A stretch of 64,000 nt of DNA, from assembly GCF_025961205.1 (NCBI RefSeq), contig NZ_JAOQNH010000001.1, forward strand, positions 2,628,001-2,692,000, in the 5' to 3' direction. Below are positions 1 through 10,173 of the stretch, in pieces. Numbering within the stretch: the stretch's first letter is position 1; each line of letters begins with the position of its first letter. The stretch is from Azospirillum fermentarium (GTDB taxonomy: Bacteria; Pseudomonadota; Alphaproteobacteria; Azospirillales; Azospirillaceae). The position numbers and the translations under genes are program-made. The notes beneath the pieces are model-generated. The model did not search any database. It was not told the origin of the DNA and saw only the letters and a list, made by a program, of their open reading frames with translations.

Positions 1-441
1 GGCCATATGAATGTGGCCTATTACCTGCTGGCGTTCGATCAGGCCACCGACGCCGTGCTCGACCATCTGGGCATCGGCAAGCGGTATGTGGAGGAGGAGA
101 ACCGCTCCCTCTTCGTGGTGGAGGCCCACCTGACCTACGCGCGCGAGGTGACGGAGGGCGACGGGCTGGTGTTCGACACGCTGGTCCTGGGCGCCGATCC
201 CAAGCGGCTGCACCTGTTCCACACCATGCGCCATGAAAGCGAAGGCTTCCTGGCCGCCACCGCCGAATTCATGCTGCTGCACGTGGACCTGAGCGACCGG
301 CGCGCCGCTCCCTTTCCGCCGGCCATCGGCGACCGGGTGACCGGTCTGGCCCGCCGCCACGCCGCCCTGCCCCGCCCGGCCCAGGCTGGGCGCGCCATCG
401 CCCTGCCCGCCCGCGCCGCGGATTCAGGGCCGCGGCCATGA
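1..441 (+). CDS. Hot-dog fold thioesterase family protein (5' end cut by window)
   Basis: The frame is open from the first base and reads Gly-His-Met-Asn-Val-Ala-Tyr-Tyr, the conserved start of the hot-dog helix region (usually NGHMN) in 4-hydroxybenzoyl-CoA thioesterase-like proteins. The ATG at position 7 is therefore internal, and the true start lies upstream of the window. Family members hydrolyse acyl-CoA thioesters in the cytoplasm; the substrate cannot be read from the sequence. The C-terminal 25 residues or so are Ala/Pro/Arg-rich and look like a disordered tail. The stop overlaps the next gene's start as ATGA, which suggests translational coupling. Confidence 0.75.
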   Translation, partial: GHMNVAYYLLAFDQATDAVLDHLGIGKRYVEEENRSLFVVEAHLTYAREVTEGDGLVFDTLVLGADPKRLHLFHTMRHESEGFLAATAEFMLLHVDLSDRRAAPFPPAIGDRVTGLARRHAALPRPAQAGRAIALPARAADSGPRP

Positions 442-941
442 CCGCCCGTTCCATCCTGTGCGCCCTGGCCGCCGCCGTGACCCTCGCGGGGGCCGGGACC
501 GCCCGGGCCGACTGCGCCGACCAGCCGCAGGCCGAGGTGGTGTGGCGCCGCTGCACCTTCGACGGGCGGGATCTCAGCGGTGCGGTTCTGGACAAGGCCA
601 ACGTGCGCGATTCCGCCTTCGTCCGCGCCCGGCTGAACGGGGCGTCGCTGACGGACGCCGACGGCTACCGCGCCAAATTCGTCAGCGCCGACATGACCGG
701 CGTGAAGCTGGACCGTGCCCGCCTGATCGAAGCCGACTTCACCCGCGCCACCATGACCGGCGCCAGCCTGCGCGACGCCGACCTGCGCAACGCCAAGCTG
801 ACCGGCGCCGACCTCAGCGGTGCCGACCTGACCGGCGCGCGCCTGTCGGGCAGCGATTTCCGCCACGCCAACGTCAGCGGCGCCACCTGGACCGACGGCA
901 AGACCGTTTGTGGCGAGAACTCCGTGGGACAGTGTAATTAA
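438..941 (+). CDS. Secreted pentapeptide-repeat protein
   Basis: This 167-residue protein begins with a signal peptide (about residues 1-24, ending in a TARA-type cleavage site). About 20 tandem pentapeptides of the A(D/N)LxG type fill residues 45-150 and predict a right-handed quadrilateral beta-helix. Two Cys near the start of the mature protein and two near the end could form disulfides in the periplasm. Its ATG overlaps the stop of the preceding thioesterase gene by four bases. Pentapeptide proteins act as protein-binding scaffolds; no specific function can be assigned. Confidence 0.8.
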   Translation: MTARSILCALAAAVTLAGAGTARADCADQPQAEVVWRRCTFDGRDLSGAVLDKANVRDSAFVRARLNGASLTDADGYRAKFVSADMTGVKLDRARLIEADFTRATMTGASLRDADLRNAKLTGADLSGADLTGARLSGSDFRHANVSGATWTDGKTVCGENSVGQCN

Positions 942-1118
942 AGTACGGAGATAAAAACTTTATTTGCTAAAAGGACGACCAAAGGCATCTTTCGGTCGTG
1001 AAGCGCGATCAGCGCTTCCATTTTTAGGAAAATTGCGTTTTTCTCTGGGAAAAGCGGTGCCGCCACCGATGTTTCTTTCGTGCGCCTGTGCCCGACGTTT
1101 CCCGGAGCGAGCGTCCCC

Positions 1119-2597
1119 ATGACCGAACAGAGCCAAGCCGAGATCGAGGCCATCAAGGCCATTCTTCAGGCGCATCAGCTTTGGCTGAAGCGGCGGGGGG
1201 GCCGGCGGGCCGACCTCAGCTTCCGCAACCTGTCGGGGCTGCCGCTGAACCGGGTCAACCTGACCGGGGCCAAGCTGTCGGGGGCCAGCCTGGTGCGCGC
1301 CCGGCTGGCCGGGGCCGATCTCAGCCAGGCGGACCTGTTCGGCGCGGATCTGGAGGCGGTGGACCTGACCGGAGCCAACCTAGCCGGGGCCGACCTGCGC
1401 GGGGCCAACATGCACCGGGCCACCCTGACCGATGCCATCCTGCGCGGCGTCGATTTCCGCGCCGGGGTGCTGGAAAACAGCGACGGCAAACCATCGCTGG
1501 GCGGGCAGACCAAGCTGACCGAGGCGCATCTGGAACGCTCCATCCTGGCCGGGGCCAATCTGGAAGGATGCGACCTGACCGGCGCCGACCTGAACGACGC
1601 CGACCTGACGGGGGCGGAACTGGGCAGCGCCATCCTGATGGGCACCGACCTGTCGGGGGCGGTGTTCGACAACGCCCGCTTCGGCCAGACGGTGCTGGAC
1701 CAGCAGACGCTCAAACGGACCTACATCCCCTTTTCCCTGCCTCCCGACGCCATCGCCGAACCCACCTACACCGCCCTGCCCGCCGCCCAGGCCATGGCGG
1801 CGGTGGAGGCTCACGAGGCATGGGTCAACACGCAAGGGGCCGAAGGCAAACGGCTCGACCTCGACATGGTGGAGGTGGCGGGGCTGAACCTGGACAACCG
1901 CATGCTGTCGGGGGCACGGCTGCGCCGCTGCCGCCTGCCGGGGCTGACGCTGCGCATGGCCAGCCTGGAGATGGCCGACCTGTCCTATTCGGAGATGGAC
2001 GCGGCGGACATGCGGGGGGCGGAGGTCAACGGCACCAACCTGCGCCGCGCCACCCTGACCAATGCCCTTTTGAGCGCGGTGAAGGGGCGGCCCGTGATGC
2101 TGAGCGGCGGGCGCCCGTGGCCCACCAATCTGGACGGTGCCGACCTGTCCGGCGCCGATCTGGCCGGGGCCGAACTGGGCGGCGCGATCGTCACCAACGT
2201 CCGCCTGACCGGGGCGCGTCTGGACGGATCGGGAATCACCGGGCCGGTGGAGGTTCCGCCCCCGCCGCCGCTGCCCAGCCAGGAACGCCGCCGGCACAAG
2301 CGCTACGCCCGCCCGGCGCTGACGGTGGAAAGCGGGGGGCTGCGCTTTGCCACCCGCAACTGGTCCATCGGCGGCATGTGCCTGCTGACCGACGGCCACC
2401 CCTTCGTCCACGGCCAGACGGTGCAGGCCACCGTCATCCTGGACGAGAGCAAGGGGATCAAGGCCCCCGCGGAATTCGTGGTGGTCCACAGCAACCGCGG
2501 GCGGGCCCAGATCTCGGTGCGGTTCGACCGCTACAGCGATGCGTTGAAGGCGGTCCTGAAGACCGCCTTCCTCGAACACCAGCGGATCGCCGGATAG
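1119..2597 (+). CDS. Pentapeptide-repeat protein with C-terminal PilZ domain
   Basis: This cytoplasmic protein of about 492 residues has no signal peptide. Two blocks of pentapeptide repeats (about residues 30-195 and 250-370, mostly LxGAD/N) are separated by a non-repetitive linker. The last 110 residues form a PilZ domain: an Arg-rich ERRRHKR segment supplies the RxxxR element and NWSIGG matches the (D/N)xSxxG element, so c-di-GMP binding is plausible. An upstream in-frame ATG exists at 1080. I prefer 1119 because GGAG at 1103-1106 precedes it and the encoded MTEQSQAEI begins the first helix. The gene stands alone, followed by a convergent gene. The fusion suggests a c-di-GMP-responsive scaffold (inference). 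Confidence 0.8.
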   Translation: MTEQSQAEIEAIKAILQAHQLWLKRRGGRRADLSFRNLSGLPLNRVNLTGAKLSGASLVRARLAGADLSQADLFGADLEAVDLTGANLAGADLRGANMHRATLTDAILRGVDFRAGVLENSDGKPSLGGQTKLTEAHLERSILAGANLEGCDLTGADLNDADLTGAELGSAILMGTDLSGAVFDNARFGQTVLDQQTLKRTYIPFSLPPDAIAEPTYTALPAAQAMAAVEAHEAWVNTQGAEGKRLDLDMVEVAGLNLDNRMLSGARLRRCRLPGLTLRMASLEMADLSYSEMDAADMRGAEVNGTNLRRATLTNALLSAVKGRPVMLSGGRPWPTNLDGADLSGADLAGAELGGAIVTNVRLTGARLDGSGITGPVEVPPPPPLPSQERRRHKRYARPALTVESGGLRFATRNWSIGGMCLLTDGHPFVHGQTVQATVILDESKGIKAPAEFVVVHSNRGRAQISVRFDRYSDALKAVLKTAFLEHQRIAG

Positions 2598-2605
2598 GTG
2601 AATGG

Positions 2606-2998
2606 CTATTCCGCCGGGCTGGTGCCGGGCGTCATGCCCGGCTCGCGGGGGAGCGGGGTACGGGCGGGGTTGCGCTGCTTGCCCTTGAAATCCTGAAGCT
2701 GGCGTTCCGCCGCGTCGAAGGCATCGCGCACCGACGTGGCGGCATCGGGGTTGCTGTAGCGCTTCTGCACCTTGGCCGGGCGGCTGACCACCAGATCCGT
2801 GCCGGGCACCATCAGTTCCACATGCACGTCGAACACGTTGCCGGTGCGGTGCTGGGCCATCTGTTTTTCCACCACCACCCGCACGCCGACCAGCCGGTCG
2901 TAACGCTGCTTCAGACGGTCGGCCCGCTCCGCAATCAGGGTTTCCAACGAGGGCGAGGTGTCCATGTTGTGGAACGCAACTTCCAGATTGACGTTCAT
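2606..2998 (-). CDS. Ribosome hibernation promoting factor / RaiA family
   Basis: The 130-residue protein has the HPF/RaiA (sigma-54 modulation protein) core. It has an N-terminal beta strand, a helix with ERADRLKQRYDRLVGVRVVVE, and later strands with FDVHVELMVPGTDLVVSR. It lacks the long C-terminal dimerisation domain, so it is a short-type factor, with a 25-residue Pro-rich tail instead. These proteins bind the 30S decoding centre in stationary phase and stop translation. The gene ends eight bases from the convergent pentapeptide/PilZ gene and is followed upstream by a DUF2934 gene on the same strand. Confidence 0.8.
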   Translation of the reverse strand: MNVNLEVAFHNMDTSPSLETLIAERADRLKQRYDRLVGVRVVVEKQMAQHRTGNVFDVHVELMVPGTDLVVSRPAKVQKRYSNPDAATSVRDAFDAAERQLQDFKGKQRNPARTPLPREPGMTPGTSPAE

Positions 2999-3035
2999 CG
3001 ACTCCCCCTTGCAGTTGCTGGGATTGAGGCTGATA

Positions 3036-3410
3036 TCAGCGGCGCCCCGCCCGGCGTTTGGCCTGTGCCGGCCGGGCCGGCGGCGGACGCTCGGACGGCG
3101 GCGGGCTCAGGCTGCCGGTCGCGCTCTCGGGCAAGGAGAATTCCTCCCCCTGGTCGGCCAGACCGGGCAGATCGCCCAGAACGGCCACGCTTTCGACACG
3201 CTCCACCGGCTCGGTGCGCTGGGCGGTGGCCTCCGGGCCATCGGCGGGGTTGGGAAGAAGGGTCTGGGACAGGTTGTCTTCGATGGCGATCTCTTCACGG
3301 GCGAGCGCCCAATGATCGGCGTCCCGCCCATCGGGACGGCCCTCCCGTTCCCATATGGCATACGCGCGGCGGCGGATGCGTTCCTCCACATCGACAGGAT
3401 CGTCAGCCAT
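3036..3410 (-). CDS. DUF2934 domain protein
   Basis: The first 50 or so residues match DUF2934: IRRRAYAIWEREGRPDGRDADHWALAREE, with the typical RAY-WEREGRP-DG-HW pattern. The remaining 70 residues are low-complexity, acidic then Pro/Arg-rich, and probably disordered. The family is small, cytoplasmic and of unknown function, and is common in soil alphaproteobacteria. It lies about 40 bases upstream of the hibernation factor gene on the same strand, so the two may be co-transcribed. Confidence 0.75.
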   Translation of the reverse strand: MADDPVDVEERIRRRAYAIWEREGRPDGRDADHWALAREEIAIEDNLSQTLLPNPADGPEATAQRTEPVERVESVAVLGDLPGLADQGEEFSLPESATGSLSPPPSERPPPARPAQAKRRAGRR

Positions 3411-3641
3411 TCGGATTGATCCTCCCTGCTTTGGTCACATAAGCACTGTCGGGGAATGGTCAAGGGATAACCGGACCGGACGCGTCCGGTTCCCGCCCCG
3501 TCCGTCCATCAGAAAAAGCTTTGAAATTGATATTTATTTCATAACGTTGCTAATAATTGTGTTCCCTCCCTTTTCAAGAGCGGCGATAGTCATCCGCATC
3601 CGGCTTGGGGTTTTGAGGACACGCAAGGGGACGGAGGGGAG

Positions 3642-4757
3642 ATGATGGCGGCGGAGGGACGGACGGCGCGGCGTTTCCGGGCGCGCCGGGTGCGTGGGGG
3701 GGAAGCCTTCCATGTCGGGGTTGCGGAGATGCGGCTGCGCCGCATCCACAAGGCCAGCGTCGTCGCCCTGGCCACCCTGGCCGAACACAAGGATCCGTCC
3801 GCCGGACAGCACATTCTGCGCGTTTCCCGCCTGACCGACGAGATTGCCCGCGCGCTCCAGCACAGCGGCCCCTATACGGCGCAGGTGACGGACGCGTTCC
3901 GCGAACGGCTGCGGGTGGCGGCCATGCTGCACGACGTGGGCAAGATCACCATTCCCGACAGCATCCTGCAAAAGCCGGGGCGCTTCACGCCCGACGAACG
4001 CGCGGTGATGGAGCGGCACAGCAGCAACGGCCGCGCCATCCTGGAGCGCACCGCCCGTTTGTCGGAGGACGGCGGCTATCTCGCCCTGGGGGCGGAGGTG
4101 GCCGGGTGCCATCACGAGAAATTCGACGGATCGGGGTACCCCGCCGGACTGAAGGGCCGGGACATCCCCCTGTCCGCCCGCATCGTCGCCGTGGCCGACG
4201 TGTTCGACGCCCTGACCCACCGCCGCGTCTACAAGGACGCCTGGAGCGTCGGCGCAGCGCTGGACTATATCCACGAGCGGGCGGGCCGCGATTTCGACCC
4301 CGACGTGGTGGCGGCCTTCGACACGGCGCTGACCGCCCGCGCCGCCGTCACCATCATCCGTTGGGACGACGGCATGAGCGTGGGCGTGGAGGATCTGGAC
4401 AACGATCACCGGGTTCTGATCGACCTGATCAACCAGCTCGCCGCCGCCGACGCCCGCCACGACCGCATCATCCTGGAAGCGGTGTTCGACGAACTTCTCG
4501 ATTACACCGTGTTCCATTTCGAGAAGGAAGAGGGCTATATGGCCCGAGCCGGGTATCCGGCGCTGGATGGCCACCGAAAGCTGCACGCCGCCCTGACGGC
4601 GGAAGTCGTGGCGATCCGCCGCCGGCTGCTGCGCACCGACCAGGACACGCTGGGCGATGACGTACTGGCCTTTCTCAGCCGCTGGCTACAGGATCATATC
4701 CTGTGTTCCGATGCCGGCTACAGGCCGTATCTGAACGGCAACATGACCACGGAATAA
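3642..4757 (+). CDS. HD-GYP phosphodiesterase fused to bacteriohemerythrin
   Basis: This 371-residue protein has an HD-GYP domain (about residues 35-235) followed by a hemerythrin domain (about 245-365). The HD-GYP metal and signature elements are present: LHDVGK near residue 98, ERH, then HHEKFDGSGYP near 165 and a following ADVFDALT. The hemerythrin part keeps a complete di-iron ligand set: DNDH, HFEKE (HxxxE), HRKLH (HxxxH) and HILCSD (HxxxxD). HD-GYP domains hydrolyse c-di-GMP; hemerythrin binds O2 or senses redox state. Coupling the two suggests oxygen control of c-di-GMP (inference). A purine-rich GGAGGGGAG precedes the ATGATG start. No membrane segment is seen. Confidence 0.88.
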   Translation: MMAAEGRTARRFRARRVRGGEAFHVGVAEMRLRRIHKASVVALATLAEHKDPSAGQHILRVSRLTDEIARALQHSGPYTAQVTDAFRERLRVAAMLHDVGKITIPDSILQKPGRFTPDERAVMERHSSNGRAILERTARLSEDGGYLALGAEVAGCHHEKFDGSGYPAGLKGRDIPLSARIVAVADVFDALTHRRVYKDAWSVGAALDYIHERAGRDFDPDVVAAFDTALTARAAVTIIRWDDGMSVGVEDLDNDHRVLIDLINQLAAADARHDRIILEAVFDELLDYTVFHFEKEEGYMARAGYPALDGHRKLHAALTAEVVAIRRRLLRTDQDTLGDDVLAFLSRWLQDHILCSDAGYRPYLNGNMTTE

Positions 4758-4881
4758 CGCGGCCCTTCCTCATTTTCGCCACACTTCCGATTGGTTTTTC
4801 CCGACACAGGTGGTACTTCGACCGGGTTGCCCCCTCACGGTTCCACAGGGCCCTGCCCCGAACCGCCACACGGGAACCCGC

Positions 4882-6486
4882 ATGGTGCTGCCCACGTTGC
4901 CTGTCGCCTCCCGCCTTCCCCTGGATCGGTCCTGCCGGGCCGGCATGTTCCGGCGGGGGGGTGCTCTGCTCCTCATGATGGGGGTGGCCCTGGGCGCCCT
5001 GATGGCGGACGCGTCCGCCACCGTCATTCCGGGGCGAAAGCCCGTCCACCTGCTCCAGCAACAGCAAGCCCCGGTGGTTCCCGGCGAAAAGCCGCGCGAC
5101 ACAACAGCCCCCGTCACCCCGGCCGCCCCGGTCCAGCCCGCCCAGCCCGCGGCCGCAGCCCCCGCGGCCCCCTCCACCCCGGCCGGCGCGCCCGTGCTCC
5201 AGTTCGGCCTTTACCAGCGCGAGGGCGAGGCCTGGGCCGATTGGGGCATGCTGACCCGCAAACTGCCGGGAATGGTGTCGGGCATCACCCCCATGATCGT
5301 TCTGATCGACCCGCAGCGCCCGGCGTCGGGCTATGCGCTGCGCGGAACGATTCCGGCGGGCGAAAACGCCGCATCCCTGTGCCGCCGCATCATCGGCGCC
5401 GGCTTCGGCTGCCTGGTCATGGACCGTGCCCCCGCTGCGCCGCCGGTGGCCGCGGCCCCGGCACCCGCTCCCGCCGCGGCACAGATCGCATCACCTGCGG
5501 CGCCGGCACCGGCCCCCGCGGACGCGGCCCCGCCATCCGCCCCGCCCCCCGCCCCGGTGGTTGCCGCCGCCCCGCCGGCAGCGGCAACCAAGACCGCCGC
5601 TGCGCCCCTGCCCTCCGCCCCCTCCATTTCCGACATCCAGGACGCGGCCCCGCCGCCCAACGCCATGCAGGCTGCCGCCGTGGCCCTGGCCAAGGTGGTG
5701 CCGCTGTCCACCGAGCCGGTGGTGCAGGCGGACGGCGTGGTCCATTATTCCGCCGAAGAAGCCAAGGTGCTGAACGAGATCGAGCAGCGCAGCCGCCGCA
5801 CCGGACGGCTGGGCAGCGTTCTGCCCGACACCCGGCTGAAGGTCACCCACGCCGTGCTGGAACGGGAAAAGTGGAACCTGTGCGCCCTGACCTTCGATGA
5901 CGGCCCACACCGCACCGTGACGCGCCAGATCCTCGACATCCTGCGCGAGGAAAAGGTCACGGCCACATATTTCCCCGTCGCCAAGGTGGCGGCGCGCTAC
6001 CCCGAGGTCATCCGCGATTTCGTGGCCGAGGGGCACGAGATCGGCAACCACAGCCTGACGCATGCCGACCTGCGCGCCCTGCCCCCCACCGCCCAGCGCT
6101 TCGAGATCGCCGAGGCGAACCGCATCCTGCGGACCATGGGGGCCGACCCCGTGCTCTTCCGCCCGCCCTACGGCCGCTACACCAACGACATGCTGGCCAT
6201 CACCCGCGACGAGAACATGAGCCCGGTTCTGTGGAACGTGGACACCCGCGACTGGCAGGTGCGCGACCCGGACAAGATCGTCCATCATGTGAAGACGTCG
6301 GCGGGCACGGGCAGCGTGATCCTGCTCCATTCCACCTACGCCTCCACGGCGGCGGCGCTGCCGCGGGTGATCGCCGAACTGCGGGTCAAGGGGTGCAACT
6401 TCGTCACCCTGTCGGAATGGATCACCAGCATGAAGGCGCTGGCCACCCCCATGATGGTCAACGCCACCACCACGGCCCGCCAGTAA
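4882..6486 (+). CDS. Exported polysaccharide deacetylase (NodB/CE4 family)
   Basis: The C-terminal half carries the NodB homology domain with all five motifs: TFDDGPH near residue 335, HSLTH near 390, RPPYGRY near 427, DTRDW near 455 and LLHSTY near 481. Asp-Asp plus the HxxxH pair form the metal site of carbohydrate esterase family 4, which removes N-acetyl or O-acetyl groups from glycans. A hydrophobic stretch ending in ADASA suggests export. The middle, roughly residues 180-260, is an extremely Ala/Pro-rich linker. The start is uncertain: 4882 and 4945 are both in frame, and 4945 places the signal peptide at the very N-terminus. The gene is monocistronic. Confidence 0.85.
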   Translation: MVLPTLPVASRLPLDRSCRAGMFRRGGALLLMMGVALGALMADASATVIPGRKPVHLLQQQQAPVVPGEKPRDTTAPVTPAAPVQPAQPAAAAPAAPSTPAGAPVLQFGLYQREGEAWADWGMLTRKLPGMVSGITPMIVLIDPQRPASGYALRGTIPAGENAASLCRRIIGAGFGCLVMDRAPAAPPVAAAPAPAPAAAQIASPAAPAPAPADAAPPSAPPPAPVVAAAPPAAATKTAAAPLPSAPSISDIQDAAPPPNAMQAAAVALAKVVPLSTEPVVQADGVVHYSAEEAKVLNEIEQRSRRTGRLGSVLPDTRLKVTHAVLEREKWNLCALTFDDGPHRTVTRQILDILREEKVTATYFPVAKVAARYPEVIRDFVAEGHEIGNHSLTHADLRALPPTAQRFEIAEANRILRTMGADPVLFRPPYGRYTNDMLAITRDENMSPVLWNVDTRDWQVRDPDKIVHHVKTSAGTGSVILLHSTYASTAAALPRVIAELRVKGCNFVTLSEWITSMKALATPMMVNATTTARQ

Positions 6487-6540
6487 CACCGCCCGCCTCC
6501 CCCCCGGCCCGTTCCAATGCGGGCCGGGGGGAACGGAGCA

Positions 6541-6903
6541 TCACCCCCGCTTCGCCTTTTCCTTGCGCCGCTGGGCGTAGGTCTTGAGCCGCGACACCAT
6601 GTCCGGCGTCAGCAGGGTCCATTCCCCCACGCATTTCCCGTTCGACGCATCGTTGATGGCGACGGTGGCGGGAAAGCTGAACAGGCCGATCTCGTCGTCC
6701 ACCTTCACCGTGATTCGTGCGGTCTGGCCGGCAATCAGCGATCCGTCGAACTGGGTGGCGACGAACCCCTTGTCGGTCAAGGCGGCCAGGGGAAAGCTCT
6801 TGCCGTCGAATTCGATCTTGCTGTTGTTGGAACGGGCCGCTTTCTCGGGCTTGGTCTTTTTCTTGTCCGAAATCAGCACTTTGAGAAAATCGAGAGCGCC
6901 CAT
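6541..6903 (-). CDS. Hypothetical protein, possible degenerate PilZ-like fold
   Basis: This soluble 120-residue protein has a basic N-terminus (LISDKKKTKPEKAARSN) and a predicted all-beta core. Motif-like pieces are FPLAALTDKGF, SLIAGQTARITVKV and FPATVAINDASNGKCVGEW. The spacing resembles small PilZ-type barrels, but neither RxxxR nor (D/N)xSxxG is present, so c-di-GMP binding is not supported. It converges on the deacetylase gene. The basic tail QRRKEKAKRG closes the protein. Function unknown. Confidence 0.6.
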   Translation of the reverse strand: MGALDFLKVLISDKKKTKPEKAARSNNSKIEFDGKSFPLAALTDKGFVATQFDGSLIAGQTARITVKVDDEIGLFSFPATVAINDASNGKCVGEWTLLTPDMVSRLKTYAQRRKEKAKRG

Positions 6904-6988
6904 GCCACATCCTCCGCGTCGTCCATAACACGCGCGGATTTAACCCCGTCACAGGGACCGAGGGCAACACTTCCTTAATGATATTTTA

Positions 6989-7306
6989 TCACGTACCGGA
7001 TGTTTCGCCCCGTGCCGATGCCCCGCGCCACCCACGCACGGTCCTGTGCAGCAGCACGACCATGATCGGCAGCAGGGTCACCGCCACCGCCGCCAGCCCC
7101 AGGACCACCGACAGGGCGTCGTCACCTTCCGCCCCATAGCGGGCCAGCTCGGCCACAACCTGAAGCATCAGCACCGACAGCAGGGCCGCCCCCGCCCCCG
7201 GCATCACCCATCCCACCGGGCGGCGGGGCATCCCGCCCGCCGGAGGCAACAGGCTGATTCCTCCCGGCACGCCACCGGGAACACCCGGCACAGAGACACC
7301 GGCCAT
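6989..7306 (-). CDS. Small membrane protein, unknown function
   Basis: The 105-residue protein has a Gly/Pro-rich N-terminal 25 residues and then two predicted transmembrane helices, about residues 33-52 and 65-87. They are separated by a short loop with charged residues (ARYGAEGDDA). The C-terminus is Arg/Gly-rich. I do not recognise the family. The start is supported by GGAGG on the minus strand just upstream of the ATG at 7306. Confidence 0.5.
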   Translation of the reverse strand: MAGVSVPGVPGGVPGGISLLPPAGGMPRRPVGWVMPGAGAALLSVLMLQVVAELARYGAEGDDALSVVLGLAAVAVTLLPIMVVLLHRTVRGWRGASARGETSGT

Positions 7307-7664
7307 AGGCTCCTCCCCTTCCGCTGGGCGCGAAACGGCTGACCCGAAAGGAAACTATAAGGCGTCCGAAACAACTTTCATCAGCAACATATGTTCTAAT
7401 ACAAAAGGGTTAAACATAATAACATCTTCAAAAACTTCGCCTTTTTAAAGATGAGCGGGAAGCCGCCCTTCGTCTCAGGCCGTATAAAAAGTGGTTTCAC
7501 CTTTGGATAGGGGCAAGGGCCATGGCGCATCCGTTCGACGATCCTGATGGCTGTGATGGCGTGGATGCGGTCGCCGCGGTCAGTCACCTGCGGCGGACCG
7601 AGATACAGCCGCGCAGGGCGACGAAGATCTGCACCCCATTCATGGCAAACCGCTGATGGAATCC
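7307..7664. other. Intergenic region, AT-rich upstream half
   Basis: About 7340-7500 is markedly AT-rich and contains runs of A and T, consistent with promoter DNA for the minus-strand membrane protein. No convincing gene is seen. A 44-codon open frame at 7522-7656 lacks a good ribosome binding site and has no recognisable motif. Confidence 0.4.
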
Positions 7665-7693
7665 TTGACAGCCGCCCGCTGTCTTTGCACAGT
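7665..7693 (+). promoter_or_regulatory. Probable promoter of the leu leader / leuA
   Basis: A perfect TTGACA at 7665-7670 is followed, after 17 bases, by the hexamer at 7688-7693, which is a poor match to TATAAT, as is common in alphaproteobacteria. The expected transcription start falls at about 7700, right at the leader peptide ATG. Confidence 0.45.
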
Positions 7694-7700
7694 AGCGCCC

Positions 7701-7757
7701 ATGACGACCTGCATGATTCCGAACGCCCTGCTGCTCCTTATCGACCCGGCGCTTTGA
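7701..7757 (+). CDS. Leucine leader peptide (attenuator)
   Basis: An 18-codon open frame reads MTTCMIPNALLLLIDPAL. Four consecutive leucine codons (CTG CTG CTC CTT), then isoleucine and a last leucine, are the hallmark of a leucine attenuation peptide upstream of leuA. No Shine-Dalgarno precedes the ATG. The promoter placement suggests that the mRNA begins at or next to the start codon, so translation may be leaderless. Ribosome stalling at the leucine run would favour read-through into leuA. Detection rests on sequence pattern and position only. Confidence 0.6.
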   Translation: MTTCMIPNALLLLIDPAL

Positions 7758-9703
<1,946 letters not shown>

Positions 9704-9731
9704 CCACCCCGCCGGTCCTGATGACGGAAAA

Positions 9732-9762
9732 GGGCGCCTCCCTGACGGGGGCGCCCTTTTTT
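9732..9762 (+). terminator. Rho-independent terminator of leuA
   Basis: GGGCGCC (9732-9738) pairs with GGCGCCC (9750-9756), extended by inner C/G pairs, and is followed by six T. The mirrored A-run before the stem could also let it stop the convergent DUF3309 gene. Confidence 0.9.
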
Positions 9763-9917
9763 CATACGCGGCCCATCAGGACCAGAACCAGCAGCACGAC
9801 CAGAACCACCCCCAACAGCCCGCTCGGCCCATAGCCCCATCCCCGGCTGTGCGGCCACGCCGGCACCGCGCCGATCAGCAGCAGAATCAGGATAACCAGC
9901 AGGATCGTCGAAAGCAT
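9762..9917 (-). CDS. DUF3309 family mini membrane protein
   Basis: This 51-residue protein reads from the ATG at 9917 to a TGA at 9764-9762. It opens with MLSTILLVILILLLIG and continues with PAWPHSRGWGYGPSG and a second run of Leu/Val, which matches the DUF3309 pattern closely: two short transmembrane helices around a WPHSR-WGYGPSG loop. GGGAGG lies about seven bases upstream of the start. The family is of unknown function and often found in proteobacteria with stress-linked small proteins. Confidence 0.85.
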   Translation of the reverse strand: MLSTILLVILILLLIGAVPAWPHSRGWGYGPSGLLGVVLVVLLVLVLMGRV

Positions 9918-10050
9918 CCCATCCCTCCCGGCCGGGTCGCGGCCTTGTCCGTTTTCGGTCTGGTCGGAAAACGGCAGAGGTGCCGCCGCCGTTCCCTCCG
10001 CGGACGGGGGGCTGCGGAAGAGGGGGTGCTCATCCGTTCGGGGAGTTTGC
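9918..10050. other. Intergenic region, no gene seen
   Basis: This is the first part of the 558-base gap between the DUF3309 gene and the nitrate operon. It holds promoter DNA for the DUF3309 gene on the minus strand; no other structure stands out. Confidence 0.3.
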
Positions 10051-10098
10051 CAGGGGCTTCGCCCCCGGCGGCCCCCACCAAGGGCCGATGGCCCTTGG
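10051..10098. repeat. Pair of adjacent GC hairpins
   Basis: GGGGC-TTC-GCCCC (10053-10065) is followed by the perfect palindrome CCAAGGGCC-GAT-GGCCCTTGG (10078-10098). There is no T-run. The form is that of a dispersed intergenic palindromic element in a high-GC genome. Confidence 0.55.
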
Positions 10099-10127
10099 AA
10101 CCCGGTAAAGGGGTTTTGTCATGTTTC

Positions 10128-10144
10128 CGACAGCGCAACTGTCG
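10128..10144. promoter_or_regulatory. Palindrome upstream of the nitrate operon (site 1)
   Basis: CGACAG-CGCAA-CTGTCG is a perfect 6-base inverted repeat with a 5-base spacer, 107 bases upstream of the sigma-54 promoter. The position suits an enhancer or operator; the binding protein is unknown. Confidence 0.45.
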
Positions 10145-10173
10145 TGAATCGGACAATTGGTGCGTCACAAACA

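Noticed and set aside
1088..3442. A 784-codon plus-strand frame across the pentapeptide/PilZ gene and two minus-strand genes
   Set aside because: Low-complexity Arg/Gly/Pro translation; it crosses genes with clear domains in other frames.
7522..7656. A 44-codon frame upstream of the leucine leader
   Set aside because: No convincing ribosome site, no motif, and it ends inside the promoter region of leuA.
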